Shown piece by piece: positions 56,078 to 63,629 of a DNA stretch of 64,000 nucleotides. Numbering within the stretch: the first letter of the stretch is position 1; every line of letters begins with the position of its first letter. This DNA is from Bilophila wadsworthia ATCC 49260 (GTDB lineage: Bacteria > Desulfobacterota > Desulfovibrionia > Desulfovibrionales > Desulfovibrionaceae). The DNA is taken from positions 85,740-149,739 of the forward strand of contig NZ_JNJP01000005.1 in the NCBI RefSeq assembly GCF_000701705.1. The letters are read 5' to 3'. The notes beneath the pieces are model-generated. The model had not been told where the DNA came from. It worked only from the letters and a program-made list of their open reading frames with translations, and searched no databases. The position numbers and the translations under genes are program-made.

Positions 56078-58012
56078 CTACAGGTTATAGGCTGCGGTGT
56101 AGGCCTCGTGCATGGCGTCGAGCACCTTGCCCACGCGGCGGCAGTCGCCGATGGCGGTGAAGGGCACGCCCGCCAGCGAAAGCTCCGCGCACAGGGCGTT
56201 CGACGGGCGGTAGCCGAGGGCGAGGACGAGGGTGTCGAAAGGCGGGAGTTCCCGCTGGGAGCCGTAGGCGTCCTTCACGGCGACGCGTCCATCTGGTCCG
56301 ACGGAAACCAGCTCCGTGGATGTGAGCGCCTTGACCTTATGCTCCCTGAGACTTTCGAGGAGGAAGCTCCGGGCACGGGCCTGCATGTCCGCCGCAAGAT
56401 CGGGCCGCAGTTCAAGGATGGTGACGTCCCCGCCCTTGAGCGCGAGGTATTCGGCGGTTTCGCTGCCCACCATGCCCCCGCCCACAACGAGCACACGCTG
56501 TCCGGCCTTGGCCTTGCCGGTGAGGATGTCTTCGGCGGTAACGGCGTTGGCGATGCCTTCGCAGAAACGGGGGATGACGGGTGCGCTTCCCGTGGCGACG
56601 ATGAGCGTGTCGGGCTTGAGTTCGGCGAGATCCGCCACGGAGGGCGCGGTCCCGAGGAAGACCTTGACCCCGGAAGCGATCAGCCGTTCGCTAAAGCGGT
56701 TCACGAGCACGGCATACAGATCCTTATGCGGCGGCAGGGCGGCGATATTGGCCAGCCCGCCGAGGCGGGTCCGTTTTTCAAAAAGGGTTACCCGATGCCC
56801 CCGTTCGGCGGCGACAAGCGCGGCCTGCATCCCGGCGGGCCCGCCGCCCACGATGACCACATGCTTGGAAACGGCGGCGGGGGTGCGGGGATACATGCCT
56901 TCGCAGCCGGTGCGGGGATTCACGGCGCAGGCGACGGCCTTGCGCTCGCGCAGCCGGGCCACGCAACCCTCATTGCAGCCCACGCATGGGATGACTGCAT
57001 CGTCACGGTTCGCGGCGAGCTTATTGGGCAGGTCCGGGTCGGCGATGAGCGCCCGCCCCATGACCACAAGGTCAGCCTTGCCGGAATTGAGGACGGCATC
57101 GGCGGATTCCCGGTCGATAATGCGCCCGGCCACGCCCACAAGGGCGCGATCTCCGAGGGCTTCCTTGATCGCGGCGGAGCGGTCGGCGTTCCAGCCCTTG
57201 GGCAGGCAGGGCGGCGGGCCGGTGAAACGGTTGGTCTCGCCAAGCCCCACGCTGACGTTGAACAGATCGATGCCGTTGTCCGCCACTGTGCGGGCGATGT
57301 CGCGGGCCAGCTCCAACGTGATGCCGCCGGGCAGGTACTCCTCGACGCTGCACCGGAAGAACAGGGGAAAATCCGGTCCAAGACGCTTCCTGATGCCCCG
57401 GATGACTTCCACTGGCACGCGCATCCGTTTTTCGAAGTTGCCTCCATAGGCGTCCTCGCGGCGGTTGAAGAGCGGGGACATGTACTGCGAGAGGAGGTAG
57501 CCGTGCGCACCGTGGATTTCGATGACGTCGAACCCGGCCTCGGCGGCGCGTTCGGCTGCGGAACAGAAGCTGCCGATGACGCGTTCGATGTCGTCCTCGT
57601 CCATGACGTGGATGTCGTCGTAGGTGGTGAGTCCGGGGATGTAGGAAACGAGCTGGCGGGGGTGCCCGGAAACGGCGGGCTGGGCCAGACGCCCGGCGTG
57701 GTTGAGCTGGATGCCCGCCTTGCCGCCGTGGGCGTGGATGGCGTCCGTGAGCCGGCGAAGGCCTTTGATGAAGTGATCGGAAGCGATGCTCACGCCGGGC
57801 CAGTAGCTTTTGCCCGTGTCGTCCACGCTGGTGGATTCGAGCATGTTGAGCCCCACGCCGCCGTAGGCGCGCTCGGCGTGGTAGGCGATGAGGCGCTCGC
57901 TGACTTCGCCGTTGACCGCGCAGTAGTGCGTGACCATTGAGGGCAGCATGATGCGGTTTCTAAGGGTTGTCTTTCTGATGGTCAGAGGTGAGAGCAGGAC
58001 GGAAGAGGACAT
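56078..58012 (-). CDS. Old-yellow-enzyme/dienoyl-CoA reductase-like flavoenzyme
   Basis: The 644-residue multidomain reductase has an FMN-binding TIM barrel (about 1-360: LRNRIMLPSMVTHYC, GIQLNHAGR, EIHGAHGYLLSQYMSPLFN, ADLVVMGRALIADPDLPNK), a 4Fe-4S site CVGCNEGC plus a fourth Cys 12 residues on, and a C-terminal FAD/NAD(P)H domain (VVIVGGGPAGMQAA, VLVVGGGMVGSETAEYL). This is the FadH/enoate-reductase architecture for reducing conjugated C=C bonds. The start at 58012 is chosen by homology and GGAG upstream. It heads the operon and has a sigma-54-type promoter 60 bp upstream. The substrate is unknown but likely the acid imported by the TRAP system. Confidence 0.93.
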   Translation of the reverse strand: MSSSVLLSPLTIRKTTLRNRIMLPSMVTHYCAVNGEVSERLIAYHAERAYGGVGLNMLESTSVDDTGKSYWPGVSIASDHFIKGLRRLTDAIHAHGGKAGIQLNHAGRLAQPAVSGHPRQLVSYIPGLTTYDDIHVMDEDDIERVIGSFCSAAERAAEAGFDVIEIHGAHGYLLSQYMSPLFNRREDAYGGNFEKRMRVPVEVIRGIRKRLGPDFPLFFRCSVEEYLPGGITLELARDIARTVADNGIDLFNVSVGLGETNRFTGPPPCLPKGWNADRSAAIKEALGDRALVGVAGRIIDRESADAVLNSGKADLVVMGRALIADPDLPNKLAANRDDAVIPCVGCNEGCVARLRERKAVACAVNPRTGCEGMYPRTPAAVSKHVVIVGGGPAGMQAALVAAERGHRVTLFEKRTRLGGLANIAALPPHKDLYAVLVNRFSERLIASGVKVFLGTAPSVADLAELKPDTLIVATGSAPVIPRFCEGIANAVTAEDILTGKAKAGQRVLVVGGGMVGSETAEYLALKGGDVTILELRPDLAADMQARARSFLLESLREHKVKALTSTELVSVGPDGRVAVKDAYGSQRELPPFDTLVLALGYRPSNALCAELSLAGVPFTAIGDCRRVGKVLDAMHEAYTAAYNL

Positions 58013-58073
58013 AGACGCTCCGGGGGTGAAAGTACGGATCGGGCCTTTTTGTTCTTTTTTATGCAAGAGATAA

Positions 58074-58089
58074 GGCAATGATTGTGCCA
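58074..58089 (-). promoter_or_regulatory. Sigma-54 (-24/-12) promoter of the flavoenzyme operon
   Basis: On the minus strand the sequence reads TGGCAC-AATCA-TTGCC, a full match to the sigma-54 consensus TGGCAC-N5-TTGC. It lies about 60 bp before the start codon at 58012. Confidence 0.88.
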
Positions 58090-58186
58090 AATCATACAAA
58101 AAAAGCCTTGTTTTACATTTATTCATTTATTTAAAATGATTAATTGAAAAATCCCTTTCCATGTCTTTTCCTATATGTTCAAAAAA

Positions 58187-58211
58187 ATGACATGCGCTCA
58201 TGACATGTCAT
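58187..58211. promoter_or_regulatory. Candidate enhancer-binding operators
   Basis: ATGACATG (58187-58194) and the 12-bp perfect palindrome ATGACATGTCAT (58200-58211) lie 100-125 bp upstream of the -24 element. AT-rich DNA separates them from the promoter, the usual layout for an activator site with a bending region. Confidence 0.72.
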
Positions 58212-58302
58212 TGATTTATACCACACCGGAAAGGACGGCAAAGCTTTTTTTGATTACGGTATATTACAGATGAATAGATATCTGATAAGGTGTCCATAAA
58301 GG

Positions 58303-58342
58303 GAAACAGCCCTGTTCCGGCTATCCGGAGCAGGGCTGTTTC
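58303..58342. terminator. Terminator after amidohydrolase paralogue 2
   Basis: An 18-bp stem (58303-58320/58325-58342, one G-U pair) with a 4-nt loop lies 37 bp past the stop at 58379. It separates this gene from the flavoenzyme promoter. Confidence 0.85.
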
Positions 58343-58378
58343 ATGGGGTTTTGAACCGATTGACTGTCTTTTTATGTC

Positions 58379-59230
58379 TTATTTTTCACTAAGAAGTCTG
58401 GCGGCGTTGTCGTAGAGCGTGTTCTGGAGGGCTTCGTCGGTGAAGCCGCGCGACTTCCAACCCCGGAGGCACTGGCTGAGGCTGCGCACCGGGTAGGAGC
58501 TGGCGTAGAGGATGCGGTATTTCAGGTAGGTGTTCGCGGCCTTGATGTACTCGTCGGACAGCGCGAACCCATCGATATAAATGTAACAGTCAGGCATAAG
58601 ATACACGTTGGGGCAACGGATCGCCACGGCAAGGGCGGCGTGGACATGCGGCCAGCAGCCGTGCGGCACGACTATCTTCATGTTTGGGTATTTCATGGCG
58701 ACGCGCTGGATGGCGCAGGGCTCGGAGTAGCTCAGATCCGGGCCGAGCATGAAACTGGAGGTCAGGGAGACGATCATGCCGAGTTCCTGACATTTCGCAT
58801 AAATGGGATCAAAAACCGGATCGTCGTGGTAGAGCGGGCGGCGCAGCCATCCGGCGTCGATGCCCACGCCCCGGAAACCCATCGCGGCGACGCGTTCGAT
58901 TTCCCCGACCTGCCCGGGCAGGTTCGGGTTGACGCCCGCGAAGGGGATGAAGCGGCCCGGATAGGCGCGGGCGAGTTCGTCGATTTCGTCATTGTCCACG
59001 GAACCATACTCGTCGGCCTTGCGGCCCATGATCACGGCGCGTTCGGTTTCGGTCTCGTCCATTTCCTGCATGAACAGTTCGATGGAGCGTGCTTCCGCCG
59101 AGGGGACGCGTTCCTTGCCTATCAGGAAAATCGACTGCTTGGTGGGATCGGGGGACGGCGCGGGCTTGTTGTAGAGCGATGTGGTCAGATTGGTCTTGTA
59201 CGGGGGGCGTACGCGGAAATCGATGAGCAT
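58379..59230 (-). CDS. Amidohydrolase-fold protein lacking canonical metal ligands (paralogue 2)
   Basis: The 283-residue paralogue of the protein at 52029 starts MLIDFRVRPPYK, with RVR in place of the HxH metal site. It has VSLTSSF where a metal-ligand His is expected, and ASSYP in place of the family SDYP. PHGCWPHVHAALAVAIRCPN and the terminal LYDNAARLL are shared with paralogue 1. The identical pattern of lost ligands in two otherwise diverged copies implies selection for a metal-free or different chemistry. It has its own sigma-54-like promoter and terminator, and is divergent from the regulator at 59522. Confidence 0.78.
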   Translation of the reverse strand: MLIDFRVRPPYKTNLTTSLYNKPAPSPDPTKQSIFLIGKERVPSAEARSIELFMQEMDETETERAVIMGRKADEYGSVDNDEIDELARAYPGRFIPFAGVNPNLPGQVGEIERVAAMGFRGVGIDAGWLRRPLYHDDPVFDPIYAKCQELGMIVSLTSSFMLGPDLSYSEPCAIQRVAMKYPNMKIVVPHGCWPHVHAALAVAIRCPNVYLMPDCYIYIDGFALSDEYIKAANTYLKYRILYASSYPVRSLSQCLRGWKSRGFTDEALQNTLYDNAARLLSEK

Positions 59231-59328
59231 GGCGGATTCTCCTTGGTGATGACGCGGGCGGTGCGTGGGGACGGCGGCTCCGCGAGTGTATACGGCTGCG
59301 CCCGGTGCGCGGGCAACAGTCTGCGGAC

Positions 59329-59344
59329 AGCAAGAAGCGATCCA
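59329..59344 (-). promoter_or_regulatory. Candidate sigma-54 promoter of amidohydrolase paralogue 2
   Basis: The minus strand reads TGGATC-GCTTC-TTGCT, keeping the invariant GG-N10-GC. It lies about 100 bp before the start at 59230 and about 100 bp from the operator-like repeats at 59430-59478, the same geometry as the flavoenzyme promoter. Confidence 0.65.
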
Positions 59345-59429
59345 GCACGCGCCATTTGAGCCCGATCCGCATATCTCTTATGAAAAAAGGAACAATAATC
59401 TCCCGATTCGCCGGAAAAGGCTTGCTTTC

Positions 59430-59478
59430 GTGTCACAATCTATGACATGTACAATTGACATATACACAAATGTCACAT
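59430..59478. promoter_or_regulatory. Operator-like TGTCA/TGACA repeats
   Basis: TGTCACA (59430), ATGACATGT (59441), TGACAT (59455) and ATGTCACATG (59469) occur within 50 bp between the divergent paralogue-2 and regulator genes. They match the half-sites of the palindrome at 58200. The cluster probably binds the regulator encoded alongside and may also autoregulate it. Confidence 0.65.
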
Positions 59479-59521
59479 GCGCGGCGTCCGCGTCTCACGG
59501 GGACGACGCAGGAGCCTTCCC

Positions 59522-61477
59522 ATGACGGACACCCATGATTCGTATCTCCAGTCCGACGCCCGGCAGGAGGCCATTTCGGCCCAGAAGGAGCTTTTCCTCC
59601 GTGGCCTGCCCGTGGATACCACCGTGGTCAGCGATTTCGTCCTGCGCTCGTGGCAGCGTAGCCGCCTTGCCGGGGTCGATCCCGAAACCACGGTGCGCAA
59701 GAAGGTGGACGAGACCATTTTCCGGCATATCCTTGCCGCCAATGCCGATCTTCTCGAGTCCTCCCGCGTGATTATGAAGGAATTGTTCTCGTCGCTGGTT
59801 TCCGGAGCGGGGTCCATGATCCTTTCCACCGCCGAATGCATCAGCCTGCATATGGAAACCAGCGGAAGGGACGGCGACACCTACCCCAGTTCCAAGCCCG
59901 GCATGATCACCACCGAACAGCTCCGGGGAACCAACGGCATCGGGACGTGCGTGGCGGAGCGCAGGCCCATCGAGATCATCGGCGCGGAGCATTACCTGAC
60001 CGTGGGGCACCGTTGGAGCTGTTCGGCGGCGCCGATTTTCGACAGCAAGAACCAGCTCATCGCCGTGCTCAACGTGAGCCAGCTCCGCGAGAAGTACCAC
60101 TCCCACACCCTCGGCATGGTGCGGGCGGCGGCCTACGCCATTTCGGAACAGCTCCGCCTCCGCGCCCTGCTCCAGCAGCAACAGGCCATCATCGAACTGC
60201 TCGACGAGGGGGTCATCGTGGTGTCCCGTTCCGGCGAGGTGAAGCTCATGAACAGCAAAGCCGCCTCCATGCTCGGGCTTCCGGCCCCGCAGCAGGGCGA
60301 AAACATCTACAAGTTCATGCGGCCTTCGCAGATGCTCGACAACATCCTCACAGGCGATCCCCATATCATGGATCAGGAGGCGCAGTTCCCCTTGGAATCC
60401 GGTTCGCTGTCCTGTTTCTTTTCGGCCATGTCCCTGACCAGAGAGGCCTGCGTGGTGCTCACGTTCCGGGAGGCCCGGCGTATGCGGGGATTCGCGGCCC
60501 GCGTCGCCGGGTCGAAGGCCGTGTACACGTTTGACCGCATCCTTGGGGATTCGCCCCCGCTCATGGAGGTCATCGATCAGGCCAAAACCATCGCGCGGGG
60601 CAACACCACGGTGCTCATCCTCGGCGAAAGCGGCACGGGCAAGGAACTCTTCGCGCAGTCGATCCATAACGCGAGCCCTCGGGCATCGCGCCCTTTTGTG
60701 GCGGTGAACTGTGGAGCGTTGCCGCGGAATCTCGTGGAGAGCGAGCTTTTCGGCTATGAGGACGGGGCGTTCACCGGGGCGAGCCGGACCGGGAAGCCGG
60801 GGAAATTCGAGCTTGCGGACGGCGGGACCATTTTTCTCGACGAGCTCGGCGAGATGCCGATGGACGCGCAAGTTTCGCTCCTGCGCCTGCTCCAGAACGG
60901 CGAGGTGACCCGCATCGGCGGCAAGTCGAGCCGTACGGTGTCGGTGCGCGTCATCGCCGCGACGAACAAGAACCTTGAGGAAGCCGTGCGCCAGCACACC
61001 TTCCGCGAGGATCTCTACTATCGGCTCAACGTCTTCACTCTCGTATTGCCGCCGTTGCGCAGCCGGATGTCGGACATTGAGCTTTTGGCCGAGCATTTTC
61101 TGCTGAAATTCGCGGGCAGCCTCGGCAAGGATGTGCGGGGTTTCACGCCCGGCGCGCTGGCGCTGCTCCGGCGCTACCAGTGGCCCGGCAACATCCGTGA
61201 GCTTGAAAACGTGATGGAACGGCTTGCCAATATCGTACGGCATCCTCTCGTTTCCGAGGAGGATCTGCCGCCTCAGATGGTGACGGTTCGCCAGCCCGCC
61301 AGCCCGCAAGGCCTCTTGCACAGCAAAGAGGCCGAGACCATCCTTGAGACGCTCCGGCAGACCGGAGGCAACATCCGGGCGGCGGCCGCACTGCTCGGGG
61401 TGTCGAGGGGCGGCCTGTACGTCAAGCTGAGGCGGCTGGGGATCGATGTGGAAAGCTGCCGCGGCGGTGAAGGATGA
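59522..61477 (+). CDS. Sigma-54-dependent enhancer-binding regulator (AcoR/XylR-like)
   Basis: The 651-residue activator has a GAF-like sensory region (about 70-200: LRGTNGIGTCVAERRPIEII, HRWSCSAAPIFDSKNQLIAV), a PAS-like segment (about 220-320), an AAA+ sigma-54 domain with Walker A GESGTGKE (368-375), the GAFTGA sigma-contact loop (415-420) and Walker B GGTIFLDE, and a Fis-type HTH at the end (GGNIRAAAALLGVSRGGLY). No receiver domain is present, so it probably senses a small molecule directly. RBS AGGAG precedes ATG 59522. It is divergent from a target gene and next to operator-like repeats. Confidence 0.95.
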   Translation: MTDTHDSYLQSDARQEAISAQKELFLRGLPVDTTVVSDFVLRSWQRSRLAGVDPETTVRKKVDETIFRHILAANADLLESSRVIMKELFSSLVSGAGSMILSTAECISLHMETSGRDGDTYPSSKPGMITTEQLRGTNGIGTCVAERRPIEIIGAEHYLTVGHRWSCSAAPIFDSKNQLIAVLNVSQLREKYHSHTLGMVRAAAYAISEQLRLRALLQQQQAIIELLDEGVIVVSRSGEVKLMNSKAASMLGLPAPQQGENIYKFMRPSQMLDNILTGDPHIMDQEAQFPLESGSLSCFFSAMSLTREACVVLTFREARRMRGFAARVAGSKAVYTFDRILGDSPPLMEVIDQAKTIARGNTTVLILGESGTGKELFAQSIHNASPRASRPFVAVNCGALPRNLVESELFGYEDGAFTGASRTGKPGKFELADGGTIFLDELGEMPMDAQVSLLRLLQNGEVTRIGGKSSRTVSVRVIAATNKNLEEAVRQHTFREDLYYRLNVFTLVLPPLRSRMSDIELLAEHFLLKFAGSLGKDVRGFTPGALALLRRYQWPGNIRELENVMERLANIVRHPLVSEEDLPPQMVTVRQPASPQGLLHSKEAETILETLRQTGGNIRAAAALLGVSRGGLYVKLRRLGIDVESCRGGEG

Positions 61478-61498
61478 ATGGAGAGAGGGGCTGGCATC

Positions 61499-61536
61499 CG
61501 GGGGAGAAATTTTTCTAGAGAAAAGTTTCTCCCCCG
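61499..61536 (+). terminator. Terminator-like hairpin after the regulator gene
   Basis: A 17-bp stem with one G-U pair (61499-61515/61520-61536; GGGGGAGAAA type arms) lies 22 bp after the regulator stop. A T-rich tract is embedded in the stem, with none after it. Confidence 0.7.
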
Positions 61537-61681
61537 AACCCCATTTTCCAAAGGCTTTCGACTGGTGGGGAGGCCGCGCGGAGGGAGTTCGTTCCGATAT
61601 GAGAGGAACCTTTATGGGTGGCCTTCAAGTAGGCTTCATTTATGGGACGCTGCGGACAGGGATGCGATAAGCGTAAAAGCC

Positions 61682-62119
61682 TTACAGATCCATCAGCCGG
61701 CCAGGGAGGAAGTTGCATACGCCGATGGCTCGGATCTTGCCGTTTTCGTAGAGTTCCTCCGTCGCTCTCCATGAACCGTAATAGTCCCCAAAAGGCATGT
61801 GGATCAGGTATAAATCCAGAGTGTCAAGCCCCAGACGGCTCAAGGACGCTTCAAAGGCTTTCTTCGTTTTCTCATAGCCAGCCTCTTGAATCCATACTTT
61901 GGTGGTGATGGACAATTCCTTGCGAGGGATTCCGCTCTCGCGGACGGCGGCTCCCACGGCTTCCTCATTCCGATAGACCGAAGCCGTATCGATAAGCTGA
62001 TAACCTGCCGCCAGAGCCTCCGAGACGGCTTGTTCTCACAGGGTGGCATCCGGCACCTGAAAGACGCCGAAACCTTCCAGCGGCATTTCGATTCCATTAC
62101 GCAATATCGTGGTCTGCAT
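61682..62119 (-). pseudogene. Aldo/keto reductase pseudogene (in-frame TGA, 3' truncated)
   Basis: Reading from ATG 62119 (RBS AGAGGAA intact), the product starts MQTTILRNGIEMPLEGFGVF and runs to DATL. It then meets TGA at 62036-62038 and continues in the same frame as EQAVSEALAAGYQLIDTASV...TKVWIQEAGYEKTKKAFEAS...DLYLIHMPFG, ending at a stop after GRLMDL. This is the NAD(P)H-dependent aldo/keto reductase barrel with the catalytic Asp (DTA) and Tyr (SVYRNE) region present. About half of the usual 270-280 residues are missing at the C-terminus. The TGA sits where many relatives have Cys. Loss of function is far more likely than selenocysteine. Confidence 0.85.
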
Positions 62120-62201
62120 GGGTATTCCTCTTGAGATGTAGGGAGGGCGGCAAACTCCCATGTTATCTCCGTATGTGTTTTGAGCAGCCATGTGAGGTTT
62201 T

Positions 62202-62683
62202 TTATTCCGCCCGCTCGAAGGCAATCGAAAAGTCGCCGGGCATGGCAGCCAGCTTTTCTATGCCCGAAGTGATGCGCCCAAAACGGACCAGTCCTCTGGA
62301 CAGGCGAAACTCCCGGTAAAAGATGGCGATGTTGCCCCACGGGGCATAGAACGTCAGATCTCCCGCCGAAGGCTCAATGCTGTCCGGCATATCTTCCGTG
62401 GAAATCACGCGCGGCGGGTTGCCGATTTTTTCCGTCCCGTTGTAGTCCTTCACCGTCAGGGTGAGCGGGAGCATACTCAAGAAACACGGCCTGCGGGATT
62501 GTCTTCCAGTACGGCGGGAAGGGTTTCCCCGTCAACGATCAAGCGTATGCGCATGGGTTCACCTGCCGGAGCGGAATGGGGGAGAAGTGCCGCCAGTGCC
62601 GTCAGGAGGAGGGCCGCCATAGGCAACAGGCAGTGCTTCAGGGGCAGCCGGCGGCCTTGCCGCATGGTTTGTTTCGCGTTCAT
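62202..62683 (-). pseudogene. Cyclophilin-like-fold protein with one-base frameshift
   Basis: The 5' part (62683 to about 62480) encodes a signal-peptide-like start (LLPMAALLLTALAALLPHSA) followed by MRIRLIVDGETLPAVLEDNP. The frame then closes at a stop. The 3' part, in the next frame, encodes LPLTLTVKDYNGTEKIGNPP...AGDLTFYAPWGNIAIFYREF...FGRITSGIEKL. Together they make one cyclophilin-like-domain protein of about 160 residues, so one base appears lost near 62490 (in GTGTTTCTTG). A sequencing error cannot be excluded, but neighbouring genes are also broken. Confidence 0.78.
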
Positions 62684-62687
62684 GGGC

Positions 62688-62789
62688 TTACGCCTTGTTG
62701 CCCAGCTCAAAGGCGGACTTCAGGGCGGCGGGAACCTGCAGGATCGTCCCGGCTCCGTCGGCACCCGTACCCCGCACAACGCCCCTCAG
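62688..62789 (-). pseudogene. 3' remnant of an unidentified gene
   Basis: Just upstream of the cyclophilin-like start, the minus strand encodes GVVRGTGADGAGTILQVPAA followed by LKSAFELGNKA and a stop at 62688. It reads like the C-terminus of a flavodoxin- or FMN-reductase-type protein, but I cannot assign it. Coding similarity ends abruptly at about 62790, where the repeats of the putative mobile element begin. Confidence 0.55.
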
Positions 62790-62835
62790 TGATGCGCGGC
62801 GTGATAACCTCACAGCCAGCGGCGTGATAACTTCA
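62790..62835. repeat. Tandem 23-bp repeats, candidate end of a Mu-like element
   Basis: Two 23-bp units (62790-62812 and 62813-62835) share GCGGCGTGATAAC plus TCA at their ends, 16 of the last 17 positions. The outer unit begins with TG, as transposable-phage termini do. Tandem transposase-binding sites of about 22 bp are known at the Mu right end. Interpretation as a Mu-like terminus is inference. Confidence 0.5.
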
Positions 62836-62870
62836 AGAAAAAACGGATTGCGGATTTTGCAATAAAATTA

Positions 62871-62902
62871 CAAAAAGGCGGGAGCGTGTTCCCGCCTTTT
62901 TG
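62871..62902 (-). terminator. Terminator of the DNA methyltransferase unit
   Basis: Perfect 13-bp arms (62871-62883/62890-62902; AAAAAGGCGGGA type) with a 6-nt loop start two bases after the methyltransferase stop and end in T-rich sequence on the minus strand. Confidence 0.88.
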
Positions 62903-62903
62903 T

Positions 62904-63629
62904 TTATGCCGTTTTTATACGCTCCGCCGCTATCCTCGCATACTCGGGCGAGAGTTCGATGCCGACGCACCTTCTGCCCGTTGCCTTTGCCGCGAGGGCG
63001 GTGGAGCCGCCGCCGAGGAAGGGATCAAGCACTGTCCCGCCTTCCGGGACGACGCCCATGAGCTCCGCCATGAGCTGAATCGGCTTGCTTGTGAGATGGA
63101 CTTTTTCGGCGCTGTTTACCGGGTACCTGAAGACGCCGGGCAGGCATTGGCTTGTGTTCCGCTGAAAACGTCCCTTGGAGCCATAGACGATATACTCGGC
63201 GTCACGCCTGAACTCACCGGGCATAGGACGGGCCGAGGGCTTATGCCAGACGACGAGCCCCCGCCACATCCAGCCTGCGGCCTGCACGGCGTCGGTCACG
63301 CTTGGGAGTTGCCTCCAGTCCGTGAAGACAAGAAGCGGAGCCCCGTCGCGGGCGATGCGCCAGCACTCGCAGAGCCATTGCGTCATCCACCATGTGAAAG
63401 AGCGCTGATCCTTGGCGTCGCCGAGCATGGACGGATAACCCTTTTTTGTCCCCGTCTTCTGGTATTTGACGACGGGGTCGGCCTGTTTGCCGGAAAGCGT
63501 GACCGCGCCGCTGCAATACGGCGGATCGGTGATGACCGCGTCGACCGATTCAAAAGGAAGGCACGGAAGTATGGTAAGGGCGTTGCCGTGATAGACGGCG
63601 TTCGATTCGTCTTGAAAAAACGGATTCAT
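62904..63629 (-). CDS. Phage-type DNA methyltransferase (N6-adenine or N4-cytosine)
   Basis: The 241-residue protein has motif IV DPPY in VDAVITDPPYCSGAV at the N-terminal side and the AdoMet motif VLDPFLGGGSTALAA near the C-terminus, an order of the beta class. HLTSKPIQLMAELM precedes motif I as usual. Small size and lack of a restriction gene are typical of phage-borne enzymes. Start ATG 63629 overlaps the stop of the preceding cytosine methyltransferase frame by 4 bp (ATGA), so the two are translationally coupled. It lies on the minus strand reading toward the putative element end. Confidence 0.88.
   Translation of the reverse strand: MNPFFQDESNAVYHGNALTILPCLPFESVDAVITDPPYCSGAVTLSGKQADPVVKYQKTGTKKGYPSMLGDAKDQRSFTWWMTQWLCECWRIARDGAPLLVFTDWRQLPSVTDAVQAAGWMWRGLVVWHKPSARPMPGEFRRDAEYIVYGSKGRFQRNTSQCLPGVFRYPVNSAEKVHLTSKPIQLMAELMGVVPEGGTVLDPFLGGGSTALAAKATGRRCVGIELSPEYARIAAERIKTA

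Noticed and set aside
62036..62038. Selenocysteine codon in the aldo/keto reductase
   Set aside because: The gene is also truncated at its 3' end and neighbours are pseudogenes; no downstream SECIS-like stem was apparent.
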